DNA of 64,000 nucleotides from Streptomyces sp. WZ.A104 (GCF_002382885.1 NZ_NWVL01000028.1:1-64000); one strand, 5' to 3'; counted from the first letter of the stretch, positions 15,978-24,931 are shown. Notes: generated from the letters alone by a model not told the origin. A program made the numbers and translations.

Positions 15978-16070
15978 GACCGGGGGTCCCGCGCCCCGGT
16001 GGGGTGGGGTGAGACCCGGGGGTCCCGCGCCCCGGTGGGGTGGGGTGAGGCCGGACGCCCCGCGCCCAGG
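15970..16070. repeat. Tandem repeat, about 36 bp x 2.8, after the AraC gene
   Basis: Units start at 15970 and 16005, with a degenerate third at 16041. Each begins TGGGGTGAGACC and continues GGGGGTCCCGCGCCCCGG. The AraC stop codon is within the first unit. Confidence 0.75.
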
Positions 16071-16106
16071 CGGGAGGCGGCGAGGCGGGAAAGGGCGAAG
16101 CGGGAC

Positions 16107-16144
16107 GGGCCCGGGTGGGCCCGGTGTCAGGCCCACCCGGGCCC
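16107..16144. terminator. Bidirectional hairpin terminator
   Basis: A perfect 14-bp stem (16107-16120 with 16131-16144) and 10-base loop lie between the convergent AraC and NmrA-like genes. Confidence 0.75.
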
Positions 16145-16177
16145 CCGGGCCGCCCCGATGTCAGGCCGTCCCAGGCC

Positions 16178-17059
16178 TCAGGCCCACGACCCCTTCGCCG
16201 CCGCGTCACGGACGAAGTCGGTGAAGTCGCGCGGCTCCCGGCCCAGCGCCCGTCGTACGCCGTCCAGTACCGGGGCCTCCCGGCTCGCGGCGATCGGCCT
16301 CAGCACGACGGTCCAGAGCTCGGCCTCGGCCTCCGGGACGCCCTGGGACAGCAGCCCGTCCCGGAAGGTGGACTCGTCGATGGTGACGTGGGTGGCGCGC
16401 ACCCCGGTCTCCTTGGCGATCTCGTCCAGGGCCTCCGCGATGCTGAGCGCCCGTCGGCCGGACAGTTCGTACACCTCGCCCGTGTGGCCGTCCTCGGTGA
16501 GCGCGGCCACGGCCACGTCCGCGATGTCGTCAGCGTCGACGAACGCCGCCCGGCCGTCCCCGGTGGGCAGGGCCAGCGTTCCGCCGCGTACGCCGCCGAG
16601 GAAGGCGCCCTCGTTGAAGTTCTGGGCGAACCAGCCCGGCCGCAGGATCGTCCAGGGCACTCCGGAGGCCCGGACCGCCCGCTCACCCTCACCGTGCGGG
16701 CCGCCGTCGTCGTGACCGGGGCCGAAGTAGCCGGGCGTGCCGGTGCCCCGTGCCGAGAGCAGGACGATGCGCCGCACCCCGCTCGCGACGGCCTGTTCGA
16801 CGAAGGCCGGTGTCGGGGAGGGAGAGGCGTCCTGCGGGACGATGTAGACGGCTGCGGCCCCGGCCAGGGCCGCCTGCCAGGTGGCGCGGTCCTGCCAGTC
16901 GAAGGGGGTGTCGCCGGACCGCGAGGCCGCCCGGGTCTCCACCCCCCGCTCGCGGAGGCGGGCCACGACCCTGCGGCCGGTCTTGCCGGTACCGCCGACC
17001 ACGAGCACGGGGCCCTGCGTCTCGGATGTTTCAGGTGCCTGGGGCGTCTGGGATGTCAT
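16178..17059 (-). CDS. NmrA-like NAD(P)-binding protein (atypical SDR)
   Basis: A 293-residue atypical short-chain dehydrogenase. The N-terminal dinucleotide site is VLVVGGTGKTGRRVV; ILRPGWFAQNFNEG and FVDADDIADVAVAAL are family signatures. Members are NAD(P)H-dependent quinone/azo reductases (QorB-like) or redox-sensing proteins. The start is ATG 17059. The gene is convergent with the AraC regulator and ends near a hairpin. Confidence 0.87.
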   Translation of the reverse strand: MTSQTPQAPETSETQGPVLVVGGTGKTGRRVVARLRERGVETRAASRSGDTPFDWQDRATWQAALAGAAAVYIVPQDASPSPTPAFVEQAVASGVRRIVLLSARGTGTPGYFGPGHDDGGPHGEGERAVRASGVPWTILRPGWFAQNFNEGAFLGGVRGGTLALPTGDGRAAFVDADDIADVAVAALTEDGHTGEVYELSGRRALSIAEALDEIAKETGVRATHVTIDESTFRDGLLSQGVPEAEAELWTVVLRPIAASREAPVLDGVRRALGREPRDFTDFVRDAAAKGSWA

Positions 17060-17161
17060 GGATCAAGCGTGCGCCGGGCGCGGCCGGGCGCCCATGGGCC
17101 AGCGTCCGCGAAGGATGTCCGAGCGTCCGGCAGGGCCGGGGACACCGGGAAGGGAGCGGGC

Positions 17162-17202
17162 ACGACCGAGGCCCGGATCCTGGGGATCCGGGCCTCGGTC
17201 GT
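17162..17202 (-). terminator. Terminator of tRNA-fMet
   Basis: A perfect 19-bp stem (17162-17180 with 17184-17202) with a 3-base loop lies 9 bases beyond the 3' end of the tRNA in its direction of transcription. Confidence 0.85.
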
Positions 17203-17211
17203 CTTCATCAG

Positions 17212-17285
17212 TAGCGGGGACAGGATTTGAACCTGCGACCTCTGGGTTATGAGCCCAGCGAGCTACCGAGCTGCTCCACCCCGCG
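17212..17285 (-). tRNA. tRNA-Met (CAT), initiator
   Basis: A 74-base cloverleaf with anticodon CAT in CTCATAA. It has the three G:C pairs of the anticodon stem (GGG/CCC) and an unpaired 5' C (C1xU72) typical of initiator tRNA. The D-arm AGCTCGGTAGCT and T-arm GGTTCAAATCC are normal. The CCA end is not encoded. It is transcribed leftwards and followed by a 19-bp hairpin. Confidence 0.95.
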
Positions 17286-17339
17286 TCGGTGAACACCACC
17301 TTACGCCACGGATTACCCCTCCGTGACCACGGGCCTTCG

Positions 17340-17505
17340 CCTGCACGAACCACGTGAGCCTTTTACCCGCACAGAGACGTGAGCCATTGCCTGCACGGAG
17401 GCACGTGAGCCACTACCCGCACAGACCATGCGAGCCATCGCCTGCACAGGCCATGCGACCCATTGTCCGCACAGACCATGCGAGCCTTTGCCTGCACACC
17501 CATTC
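17340..17505. repeat. Tandem minisatellite, about 25 bp x 6.6, ending at operator site 4
   Basis: Units start at 17340, 17366, 17390, 17416, 17441, 17466 and a partial one at 17491. Each has the form CC(T/C)GCACAG-NCCATGCGAGCC-NTTG, with CCTGCAC and CCCGCAC versions alternating at first. The array ends exactly where the first operator palindrome begins. It has no coding sense and no CRISPR-like unique spacers. Confidence 0.85.
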
Positions 17506-17520
17506 CTGACGCAGCGTCAG
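17506..17520. promoter_or_regulatory. Operator palindrome site 4 (CTGACG-CAG-CGTCAG)
   Basis: A perfect 6-3-6 inverted repeat upstream of the acyl-CoA synthetase/enoyl-CoA hydratase operon. The second site follows 24 bases later, centre to centre. Confidence 0.8.
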
Positions 17521-17529
17521 TTCAGTAAC

Positions 17530-17544
17530 CTGACAGAGTGTCAG
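17530..17544. promoter_or_regulatory. Operator palindrome site 5 (CTGACA-GAG-TGTCAG)
   Basis: A perfect inverted repeat with a compensating change (A/T instead of G/C in both arms). The symmetric substitution argues that the dyad itself is selected. Confidence 0.75.
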
Positions 17545-17602
17545 CCAACCGGCCGGCCTCGCCCCTTCCCCGGCGGGCCATCGAGCAGGAGTGGGCGGAA
17601 CG

Positions 17603-19831
17603 ATGCTTGGATCGACTCACGGCACCCTCACCACCGACTTCCGCGCCCGGGTGGTGGCCTGCGGCGAGGAGCCGCACGCCTCGGTCGTCAGTCTGCCGAC
17701 GGCCACACGGCAGGGCGGGCTCGATGTCAGCGGGCGGCCGCTGCACCTGGCCGTACCCGACCTGGACCGCTTCTTCCGGCCCCGCTCGGTGGCCGTCGTC
17801 GGGGCCTCGGACGCCGAAGGGCGCCCCAACACCGGCATCACCCGGCAGCTCATCGCCTGGGCCGAACGGGTCGGGGCGCGGCTGCACCCGGTGCACCCGG
17901 CCCGGGAAGCCGTCTTCGGCACCGCCTGCTTCCCCTCCGTCGCCGAACTGCCCGAACCCGTCGACCTGGCGGTCCTGCTGATCGCGGACCCGCTCCCGGT
18001 GATCGACGAGCTGGCCGAGGCCAAGGTGCCCTTCGCGGTCGCCTTCGCCTCCGGGTTCGCGGAGACCGGGGAGGCGGGCGCGGTGGCCCAGGCCCGGCTG
18101 GCAGCGGCCGTGGAGCGATCCGGGCTACGGCTGCTCGGGCCGAACACCAACCTCAACGCCTTCGAGAGGTTCCGGGACGACCTGGAGGGCCCGGCCATCG
18201 CCCTGATCACCCAGTCCGGACACCAGGGCCGCCCGCTGTACGCCCTCCAGGAGCTGGGCGTCCGGCTCTCGCACTGGGCCCCGACGGGCAACGAGGCCGA
18301 TCTGGAGACCGCCGACTTCCTCGCGTACTTCGCCCAGCTCCCCGAGGTGGGGGCCATCGCCTGCTACGTCGAGGGGCTCAAGGACGGCCGGTCCTTCCTG
18401 CTCGCCGCCGACCGGGCCGCCCGCGCCAAGGTCCCGGTCGTCGCGGTGAAGGTGGGCCGCACGGAGACCGGGGCCGAGGCCGCCGCCTCGCACACCGGGA
18501 AGCTGACCGGGGCGGACCAGGTGGTGGACGCGGCGATGCGGCAGTTCGGGGTGATCCGGGTGGACGGGCTCGACGAGCTCCAGGACACCGCGGCCCTGCT
18601 GGCCCGCGCCCGGCCGCCACAGGCCCAGGGTGTCGCGGTGTACTCGATCTCCGGCGGCACCGGCGCCCACTTCGCGGACCTGGCGACGGCGGCGGGGCTC
18701 TCGCTGCCCACCCTCTCCCGGGCCAAGCAGGACGAGCTGCACACCTGGATACCGGGCTACCTGAACGTCGCCAACCCCATCGACAACGGCGGCCACCCGG
18801 TCGGCGACTGGCGCGGCCGGAAGATCATCGACGCGATCCTCGCCGAACCGTCCGTCGGGGTGCTGATCTGTCCGATCACCGGCCCCTTCCCCCCGATGAG
18901 CGACCGGCTCGCCCAGGACCTGGCGGACGCGGCGGAGGCCACCGACAAGCTGATCTGCGTGATCTGGGGCTCGCCCGTCGGCACCGAGGACGCCTACCGC
19001 ACCACGCTGCTGGGCTCCTCCCGGCTCGCCACCTTCCGTACGTCTCGCAACTGCGTGACCGCCGTGAAGGCCTACCTCGACCACCACCGCTTCGCCGCCC
19101 GCTACGACTCCCCCTTCGAGGACGCCCCGCGCACCCCGTCGCCCTCCTTCCGCAAGGCGCAGGGCCTGATGCGCCCGGGGCAGCAGCTCAGCGAGCACGC
19201 GGCGAAGCAGCTGCTGCGCGCGTACGGAATCCGCGTGCCGCGCGAGCAGCTGGTGACCAGCGCCGCGGCCGCCGTACGGGCCGCCGGGCCGGTCGGCTAC
19301 CCGGTGGTGATGAAGGCCTCCGGGCCCCGGCTCGCCCACAAGACGGAACTGGGCCTGGTGAAGGTCGGCCTCACCTCCGCCAGCCAGGTCCGGGACGCCT
19401 ACCGGGAGTTGACCGACATCGCCCGGTACGAGTCGGTGGACCTGGACGGCATCCTGGTCTGCCAGATGATCGACCGGGGCGTCGAGATGATGGTCGGCGT
19501 CACGCACGACGCCCTCTTCGGCCCGACGGTCACCGTGGGGCTCGGCGGGGTCCTGGTGGAGGTGCTTCACGACGCGGCGGTCCGGGTGCCTCCCTTCGGC
19601 GAGCGGGACGCCCGGGACATGCTGGGCGAGCTGCGCGGCCGGGCGCTCCTGGAGGGGGTGCGCGGCGGGGCCCCGGTGGACGTGGACGCGCTCGTCGAGG
19701 TGGTGCTGCGGGTCCAGCGGATGGCCCTGGAGCTGGGCGACGACCTGACCGAGCTGGACATCAACCCGCTGGTGGTACTGGGCCGCGGGCAGGGCGCGGT
19801 GGCCCTGGACGCGCTGGCGGTGTGCCGGTGA
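17603..19831 (+). CDS. ADP-forming acyl-CoA synthetase (fused subunits)
   Basis: A 742-residue NDP-forming acyl-CoA ligase. The order is a CoA-binding Rossmann domain (RFFRPRSVAVVGASDAEGRPN, about residues 45-150), succinyl-CoA-synthetase-like flavodoxin domains (to about 480), and an ATP-grasp domain at the C-terminus (GYPVVMKASGPRLAHKTELGLV to LTELDINPLVVL). Members interconvert acid + CoA + ATP with acyl-CoA + ADP + Pi; substrates range from acetate to aryl or branched acids. ATG 17603 is chosen over GTG 17591 because only it leaves room for the AGGAG upstream. It is preceded by two operator sites and overlaps the hydratase gene by GTGA. Confidence 0.92.
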   Translation: MLGSTHGTLTTDFRARVVACGEEPHASVVSLPTATRQGGLDVSGRPLHLAVPDLDRFFRPRSVAVVGASDAEGRPNTGITRQLIAWAERVGARLHPVHPAREAVFGTACFPSVAELPEPVDLAVLLIADPLPVIDELAEAKVPFAVAFASGFAETGEAGAVAQARLAAAVERSGLRLLGPNTNLNAFERFRDDLEGPAIALITQSGHQGRPLYALQELGVRLSHWAPTGNEADLETADFLAYFAQLPEVGAIACYVEGLKDGRSFLLAADRAARAKVPVVAVKVGRTETGAEAAASHTGKLTGADQVVDAAMRQFGVIRVDGLDELQDTAALLARARPPQAQGVAVYSISGGTGAHFADLATAAGLSLPTLSRAKQDELHTWIPGYLNVANPIDNGGHPVGDWRGRKIIDAILAEPSVGVLICPITGPFPPMSDRLAQDLADAAEATDKLICVIWGSPVGTEDAYRTTLLGSSRLATFRTSRNCVTAVKAYLDHHRFAARYDSPFEDAPRTPSPSFRKAQGLMRPGQQLSEHAAKQLLRAYGIRVPREQLVTSAAAAVRAAGPVGYPVVMKASGPRLAHKTELGLVKVGLTSASQVRDAYRELTDIARYESVDLDGILVCQMIDRGVEMMVGVTHDALFGPTVTVGLGGVLVEVLHDAAVRVPPFGERDARDMLGELRGRALLEGVRGGAPVDVDALVEVVLRVQRMALELGDDLTELDINPLVVLGRGQGAVALDALAVCR

Positions 19832-20649
19832 GCGGGGAAGCGGCGGGCACCGGGCCGGAAGCGGCGACCGTCCTGCACTCCCTCGACGGCGGTGTCTCGT
19901 GGATCACCCTCAACCGGCCCGAGGCCATGAACGCCGTCACCTGGGACCAGCGGGAGCGAATCATCGCCCTGCTGGCCGAGGCCTCCGCCGACCCCGCCGT
20001 ACGGGCCGTCGTGCTCACCGCCACCGGCCGCGGCTTCTGCGCGGGCGCCGACCTGCGCGGCACCCCGGCCCCCACCCGCGAACGGGCCCCCGGGGACGTC
20101 GCCCGGACGATCCGGCTCGGCGCGCAGCGGCTCGTCGCCGCTGTACTGGACTGCGAGAAGCCGGTGATCGCCGCCGTCAATGGGACGGCGGCCGGGATCG
20201 GCGCGCATCTGGCGTTCGCCTGTGATCTGGTCCTGGCGGCCGACACGGCGAGGTTCATCGAGGTCTTCGTACGCCGGGGGCTCGTCCCGGACGGCGGCGG
20301 CGCGTATCTGCTGCCCCGGCTCGTGGGACCGCAGCGCGCCAAGGAGCTGATGTTCTTCGGGGACGCCCTCACGGCGGCGGACGCCGAGCGGCTGGGACTG
20401 GTCAACCGCACGGTGCCGGTAGGGGAGTTGGAGGCCCTGGCCAAGGAGTGGGCCGCCCGGCTGGCGACGGGCCCCACCCGGGCCCTCGCCCTGACCAAGC
20501 AGTTGGTGAACGCCTCCCTGGACGGCGACCGGGCCACCGCGTTCGCGGCCGAGGCCGCCGCCCAGGAGATCAACATGACCACCCGCGACGCCGACGAGGG
20601 CGTGGCGTCCTTCGTCGAACGCCGGACGCCGGAGTACCGGGGCCGCTGA
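19828..20649 (+). CDS. Enoyl-CoA hydratase/isomerase family protein
   Basis: A 273-residue crotonase. The N-terminal SWITLNRPEAMNAV and the oxyanion-hole segments FCAGADLRG and NGTAAGIGAHLAFACDLVLA are clear. The residues in the catalytic-Glu region read FVRRGLVPDGGGAYLLPRL, with Asp in place of one of the two hydratase Glu residues, so isomerase or hydrolase activity is possible. GTG 19828 overlaps the stop of the acyl-CoA synthetase gene, so the pair is translationally coupled and under operator sites 4 and 5. Confidence 0.92.
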   Translation: MSGEAAGTGPEAATVLHSLDGGVSWITLNRPEAMNAVTWDQRERIIALLAEASADPAVRAVVLTATGRGFCAGADLRGTPAPTRERAPGDVARTIRLGAQRLVAAVLDCEKPVIAAVNGTAAGIGAHLAFACDLVLAADTARFIEVFVRRGLVPDGGGAYLLPRLVGPQRAKELMFFGDALTAADAERLGLVNRTVPVGELEALAKEWAARLATGPTRALALTKQLVNASLDGDRATAFAAEAAAQEINMTTRDADEGVASFVERRTPEYRGR

Positions 20650-20677
20650 GAGGGGCACGGCTGCGGGAATCAGCGGG

Positions 20678-21613
20678 TCAGCCGGTCACCGGCGGGTTGA
20701 AGCGATGGAAGACGGGTTCCGACCAGCGCAGCGGGGAGGCGGCGGCGATCTCCCGTACGGCGGTGACCTCGAACTCCACGAGACGCTCCGCCCCCGCAAC
20801 CCGCGCCACCGCGTCCCCGTCCCAGACCGTGCGGGCGAGACCGGTCAGCTGGAGGGAGGTCCCGGTGTCCCAGCCGGGCACGAGAAGACCGGCGGCCGGG
20901 TTGAGTTCGAGGTTGCCCAGGGTCAGGAACATGCCGTTGCCCGCGTAGTCGGGCCAGCGCAGCAGCCGGGGCGTGAGCACCTGGACGAAGCCCGGATTGC
21001 CACCCCGGTGCGAGGCGTCGGCGTCGCCCCGGTCGGACGCGGTGGCGACGAAGAACGTGTCGGCGGCCCGCAGCGCCTCCTGCTGCGCGGGGCTCAGGGC
21101 GTCGCCGGCCGAGACCGTGTGCCGCTGCCCGGTCTCCTCGCCCGGACCGATCCGGCGGTGCCGGCGCGCCTGGATGTACTTGGGGCAGTTGGCGACGGCC
21201 TGGTCGAGCGTGACGCGGAGCCCGTCCCCGTCACGGACCGCCCGGCCGTTCATCCGCATCCGGCGACGGGTGGCCGGTTCGATGCCGATCATGCCGACCC
21301 GGGCGGGGGCGGCCCCGCCCGTACCGGCGCCGGACAGCAGACCGGCCAGCGGGTCGTCGGGCGGGGGCAGTGCCTCGATGATCAGCGTGTCCGGGGCGGG
21401 AACACTCAGGAACCCCGGTTCGCCGGTGAGCTGGGTCGCCCAGATCCGCCCCCGCTCGTCCGCGCCCCCCACCACCAGGAAGGGCTGTCGGCCGAGGAAG
21501 TCCGCCGCCACCTCGGGGATGTCACGGCGGATGGCCCGCTGCGCACCGGCCGCCCGCCGGGCGAGACCCGCCCGCTCCTGGACGGCGACCTCACCCCGGT
21601 GATATCCGCTCAT
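20678..21613 (-). CDS. Pyridoxamine 5'-phosphate oxidase-like (FMN split-barrel) protein
   Basis: A 311-residue protein with two related split-barrel segments. The first is at about residues 35-135 (FLVVGGADERGRIWATQLTG), the second at about 185-295 (TFFVATASDRGDADASHRGGNPGF, then NPAAGLLVPGWDTGTSLQL). This double arrangement matches PPOX-family proteins sometimes fused to ferredoxin reductases; no such module is present here. The start is ATG 21613. It is convergent with the enoyl-CoA hydratase gene, with only 28 bases between stops. Confidence 0.82.
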   Translation of the reverse strand: MSGYHRGEVAVQERAGLARRAAGAQRAIRRDIPEVAADFLGRQPFLVVGGADERGRIWATQLTGEPGFLSVPAPDTLIIEALPPPDDPLAGLLSGAGTGGAAPARVGMIGIEPATRRRMRMNGRAVRDGDGLRVTLDQAVANCPKYIQARRHRRIGPGEETGQRHTVSAGDALSPAQQEALRAADTFFVATASDRGDADASHRGGNPGFVQVLTPRLLRWPDYAGNGMFLTLGNLELNPAAGLLVPGWDTGTSLQLTGLARTVWDGDAVARVAGAERLVEFEVTAVREIAAASPLRWSEPVFHRFNPPVTG

Positions 21614-21714
21614 GGTCCTGCACCCTGCCCTTCCACTCCGCCCGCGCCTGCCTGTGCCTGCCTGTGCGCCTGTGCGCCTGTGCGCCTGCGCCCAGAAGTC
21701 CGCTCTGCCGGTGC

Positions 21715-22170
21715 CTAGAAGAAGCCGCAGGTGGGAGCCCCGGCGGTCGGGGCGTCCGCCGGGTCGGCCCCGGTCGGCGCGTACACCTCCAGGCGGATGC
21801 CGTCGGGGTCGGCGAAGAAGATGCCGCCCGAGACGCCGCTCTCGCCGTGCGGCACGACGCCCTCGTGGGCGAACTCCGCGCCCAGCCCGCGCAGGACCTC
21901 TTCGGTGGCCCGGACCTCCTCGACGGAGTCCACCTGGAACGAGAGGTGGTGGAGACCGGGGAGCGCGGTCGCGAACGTACCTTCGCTCTGCTGCCACAGG
22001 GTCACCACGAGCCGCGCGCCGCGCCCCAGGAAGATCCAGCGGCGATCGGCGTCCTTGCCTTCGGCCAGCACCTCGAAGTCGAAGACCTCGCGGTAGAAGG
22101 CGGCCGAGCGCTCCAGGTCGGTGACGTTGAGGCCGACGTGGCCCGTCTGGAGGTTCTTCACCCTGCTCAT
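21715..22170 (-). CDS. VOC-family dioxygenase/lyase-like protein
   Basis: A 151-residue single VOC domain. TGHVGLNVTDLERSAAFYREVF supplies the first metal-ligand His, GLHHLSFQVDSVEEV the second, and FFADPDGIRLEVYAP the Glu-containing C-terminal strand, so the His/His/Glu metal site of extradiol dioxygenases and glyoxalases is complete. ATG 22170 has GAAGGA upstream. It is divergent from the CGNR gene. Its substrate is unknown. Confidence 0.88.
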   Translation of the reverse strand: MSRVKNLQTGHVGLNVTDLERSAAFYREVFDFEVLAEGKDADRRWIFLGRGARLVVTLWQQSEGTFATALPGLHHLSFQVDSVEEVRATEEVLRGLGAEFAHEGVVPHGESGVSGGIFFADPDGIRLEVYAPTGADPADAPTAGAPTCGFF

Positions 22171-22341
22171 GGTCGATCCCGTTCCTTCGGTCAGGGTCGC
22201 GAGACGCTCTCGTAACCGTTGATATGGAGTTTGAGGGTTAGAAGGAGAGAAGGTCAACCGGTGATCTTCGTTTGGCTGGTTATGATCGAACGGATCAGTC
22301 ACCCCCCTCCCGCGTGCCCGCGTAACGGAAGGAGCCCAGCC

Positions 22342-22929
22342 GTGTCGCATCCCCCCGGGGCCGACCCCCGGCCACTGACCGGTGAGCCGCTCGCGCTCGA
22401 TCTGCTCAACACCCGCTGGATCGACGGCGACGGCCCGCACGACCTGCTGGACTCCACCGCCGGGCTGGCCGTCTGGCTGAACAGCCCCCCGGTACGCGAA
22501 CAGCTCCGGCCCACTCCCGACCCGGCCGCCGACCGCGCCACGCTGGACCGGCTGCTCCTGGCCCGGTCGGCGCTCGACGCACTGGCCGCCACTGCCGCCC
22601 GCCAGGATCCGGCCACCCCCGAGGGCGCCGGCCGGCTGAACGAGGTCCTCTCCCACGGGCGCATCCGCCGCACGCTGGGGCCCGACGGGGTGCCGGAGTC
22701 GGTCACGGAGATGGACGACCCGTCCTGGGCCCCCGCCTGGTACGCGGCGGAGAACTGGCTGCGCCTGGTCGCGGACCGGCCCGACCGCATCCGCCCCTGC
22801 GCGAACCACGCCTGCGTCCTGCACTTCTACGACGTCTCCAAGAACGGGACGCGCCGCTGGTGCTCCATGGCGGGCTGTGGCAACCGCGCGAAGGCGCAAC
22901 GCCATTACGCCCGGCGCTCCGGGACCTGA
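22342..22929 (+). CDS. CGNR zinc-finger / ABATE-domain regulator
   Basis: A 195-residue protein. The N-terminal ABATE domain begins GEPLALDLLNTRWIDG, and the C-terminal CGNR zinc finger reads RPCANHACVLHFYDVSKNG, then RRWCSMAGCGNRAKAQRHYARR. It is a presumed DNA- or RNA-binding stress regulator. GTG 22342 is chosen because AAGGAG lies seven bases upstream; the frame is open further upstream but without ribosome site. It is divergent from the VOC gene and may regulate it. Confidence 0.88.
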   Translation: MSHPPGADPRPLTGEPLALDLLNTRWIDGDGPHDLLDSTAGLAVWLNSPPVREQLRPTPDPAADRATLDRLLLARSALDALAATAARQDPATPEGAGRLNEVLSHGRIRRTLGPDGVPESVTEMDDPSWAPAWYAAENWLRLVADRPDRIRPCANHACVLHFYDVSKNGTRRWCSMAGCGNRAKAQRHYARRSGT

Positions 22930-22975
22930 CATCGGACCCCGCCCGGAACGGCCGGCCGCCCCCACGGGTTCACAT

Positions 22976-22990
22976 CTGACGAGCCGTCAG
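22976..22990. promoter_or_regulatory. Operator palindrome site 6 (CTGACG-AGC-CGTCAG)
   Basis: A perfect 6-3-6 inverted repeat ending five bases before the first possible ATG of the flavin reductase gene. Confidence 0.8.
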
Positions 22991-22995
22991 CTCTA

Positions 22996-23625
22996 ATGGA
23001 CGGCGTGATGGGACACGCAGGCATGGCCGCCACCGCCGTCCGGTACCTCAGGTCCGTCGGCGCAGCCACGACAGCCGCACCGGCCGGAACGCCACCCGGG
23101 ACACTGCCCCGGCCAGGTCTCAGAGCCGTCCGGGACGACGAGCGGCGGCCCGTCGCGCCGGACGAATTCCGGCGCGTGCTGGGGCACTTCGCCAGTGGCG
23201 TCACCGTGATCACCGCCCGTGACACGGACGGGCCGGCGGGCTTCGCCTGCCAGTCCTTCGCCTCGCTCTCGCTGGACCCGCCGCTGGTGTCCTTCATGGT
23301 CGCCCGTACGTCGACGACCTGGCCGCGCGTCGCCCGCGCCGGGGCGTTCTGCGTGAACATCCTGGGGGCCGGACAGGGCGCGCTGTGCCGGGGGTTCGCG
23401 GTGAGCGGGGCCGACAAGTTCGCGGGGGTGGCCTACGAGGACGCCCCGGCGACCGGGTCGCCGCTGCTGGACTCCGTGCCCGCCTGGATCGACTGCCGTA
23501 TCCACGCCGTGCACACCGGCGGCGACCATCTCATCGTGGTCGGCCGGGTGGAGGCGCTGGGGGCGACGGACGAGGGCGAGCCCCTCCTCTTCCACCGGGG
23601 GGCGTTCGGCCGTTTCAGCCGCTAG
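22996..23625 (+). CDS. Flavin reductase-family protein
   Basis: A 209-residue FMN/FAD reductase of the HpaC/HsaB type, which supplies reduced flavin to a partner monooxygenase. The core starts APDEFRRVLGHFASGVTVIT, with GFACQSFASLSLDPPLVSF and CVNILGAGQGALCRGFA. Three ATG codons (22996, 23008, 23023) are possible; the first directly follows operator site 6 with no ribosome site, as for the thiolase gene. No oxygenase component is adjacent; the flavin monooxygenase-like gene at 13142 is not a typical two-component partner. The stop overlaps the convergent MFS gene by 11 bases. Confidence 0.88.
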   Translation: MDGVMGHAGMAATAVRYLRSVGAATTAAPAGTPPGTLPRPGLRAVRDDERRPVAPDEFRRVLGHFASGVTVITARDTDGPAGFACQSFASLSLDPPLVSFMVARTSTTWPRVARAGAFCVNILGAGQGALCRGFAVSGADKFAGVAYEDAPATGSPLLDSVPAWIDCRIHAVHTGGDHLIVVGRVEALGATDEGEPLLFHRGAFGRFSR

Positions 23626-24931
23626 CTACGGCCTTGGCGGTCCGGGCGCGGCGGATCACCAGCGCCATCAGGGCCGCCGTCGCACACAGCGCCCCCGACG
23701 CGTACCAGACCACGTCGTAGCTGCCGAACACGTCCCGGGCCACCCCGCCGAGGAACGCCACCACTGCCGCGCCCACCTGGTGCGAGGCCAGCACCCAGCC
23801 GAAGACGATCGCACTGTCGTCGCCGTACTGCTCCCGGCACAGCGCCAGCGTCGGCGGGACGGTGGCCACCCAGTCGAGACCGTAGAACACGATGAAGAAG
23901 ACCATCGACGGCCGCACCTCGGGCGCCATCAGCATCGGCAGGAACAGCAGAGAGATCCCGCGCAGCGCGTAGTAGACGGCCAGCAGCCTGCGCGCGTCGA
24001 AGCGGTCGGTCAGCCAGCCCGAGAAGATGGTGCCGATGATGTCGAAGACCCCGATCACCGCGAGCAGCGAGGCGGCCGCCGTGACCGGCATGCCGTGGTC
24101 GTGGGCGGACGGGACGAAGTGGGTGCGGACCAGGCCGTTGGTGGTGGCCCCGCAGATCGCGAACGTTCCGGCCAGCAGCCAGAACGGCCCGGTGCGCGCC
24201 GCGTCGAACAGCACCTTCACCGTGCGGCGCGCGACGCCCCGGGCGGGCGCGGGCTTGTCCACGTACTCCCCGCCGTACGGGGCGAGGCCCGTGTCGGCCG
24301 GGTGGTCGCGCATCAGGAGCCAGACGAACGGGACGACGACCAGGGCCGCGAGGGCGACGGTGACCGAGGCGGGCCGCCAGCCGTGCTCGACGACGATCCA
24401 GGCGCAGAGCGGGAGGAAGACCAGCTGTCCGGAGGCGCCCGCCGCGGTGAGGATGCCGGTGACCAGGCCCCGGCGGGCCACGAACCAGCGGTTGGTGACG
24501 GTCGCGGCGAACGCCATCGCCATGGACCCGGTGCCGAGGCCGACGAGCAGCCCCCAATAGATCATCAGCTGCCAGGAGGCCGTCATCCAGACGCTCGCCA
24601 GCGCCCCGGCCGCCACCATGGTCAGCGCGGTCGCCACGACCCGCCGGATGCCGAACCGGTCCATCAGCGCGGCGGCGAACGGGGCCGTCAGCCCGTACAG
24701 CGCCATGTCGATGGAGACCGCGAGCCCGATCTCGCCCCGCGACCAGCCGAACTCCGTGTGGAGCGGGTCGATGAGCAGGCCGGGCAGGGAGTTGAAGGCC
24801 GCGCCGCCGATGATCGTCACGAAGGTGACGGCGGCCACGATCCACGCCCGGTGGACGCGGGGGCGGCGGCGCGTCTCACGGGGCGGCCGTCGCTCGTCGT
24901 CTCGGGCAGCGCTCTCGGTTGTCTGGGTCAC
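23615..24931 (-). CDS. MFS transporter
   Basis: A 438-residue major facilitator with 12 predicted helices and a central cytoplasmic loop (about residues 205-240). It resembles the monocarboxylate/oxalate:formate type of MFS proteins: AWIVAAVTFVTIIGGAAFNSLPGL in helix 1, WSRGEIGLAVSI leading into helix 2, and a DRFGIRR loop. GTG 24931 is preferred (AGGAAG nine bases upstream) over GTG 24955. Its place among acyl-CoA genes suggests uptake of a carboxylic acid substrate, but no operator palindrome was seen at its promoter. Confidence 0.87.
   Translation of the reverse strand: MTQTTESAARDDERRPPRETRRRPRVHRAWIVAAVTFVTIIGGAAFNSLPGLLIDPLHTEFGWSRGEIGLAVSIDMALYGLTAPFAAALMDRFGIRRVVATALTMVAAGALASVWMTASWQLMIYWGLLVGLGTGSMAMAFAATVTNRWFVARRGLVTGILTAAGASGQLVFLPLCAWIVVEHGWRPASVTVALAALVVVPFVWLLMRDHPADTGLAPYGGEYVDKPAPARGVARRTVKVLFDAARTGPFWLLAGTFAICGATTNGLVRTHFVPSAHDHGMPVTAAASLLAVIGVFDIIGTIFSGWLTDRFDARRLLAVYYALRGISLLFLPMLMAPEVRPSMVFFIVFYGLDWVATVPPTLALCREQYGDDSAIVFGWVLASHQVGAAVVAFLGGVARDVFGSYDVVWYASGALCATAALMALVIRRARTAKAVASG

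Noticed and set aside
17340-17505. CRISPR array
   Set aside because: The units are contiguous degenerate 25-mers without unique spacers, there are no cas genes, and the length pattern is that of a minisatellite.
17428-20649. 1073-codon ORF overlapping the acyl-CoA synthetase
   Set aside because: Its first 740 codons are an Arg/Gly/Pro-rich off-frame reading of the synthetase gene; only the end is real and is the enoyl-CoA hydratase frame.
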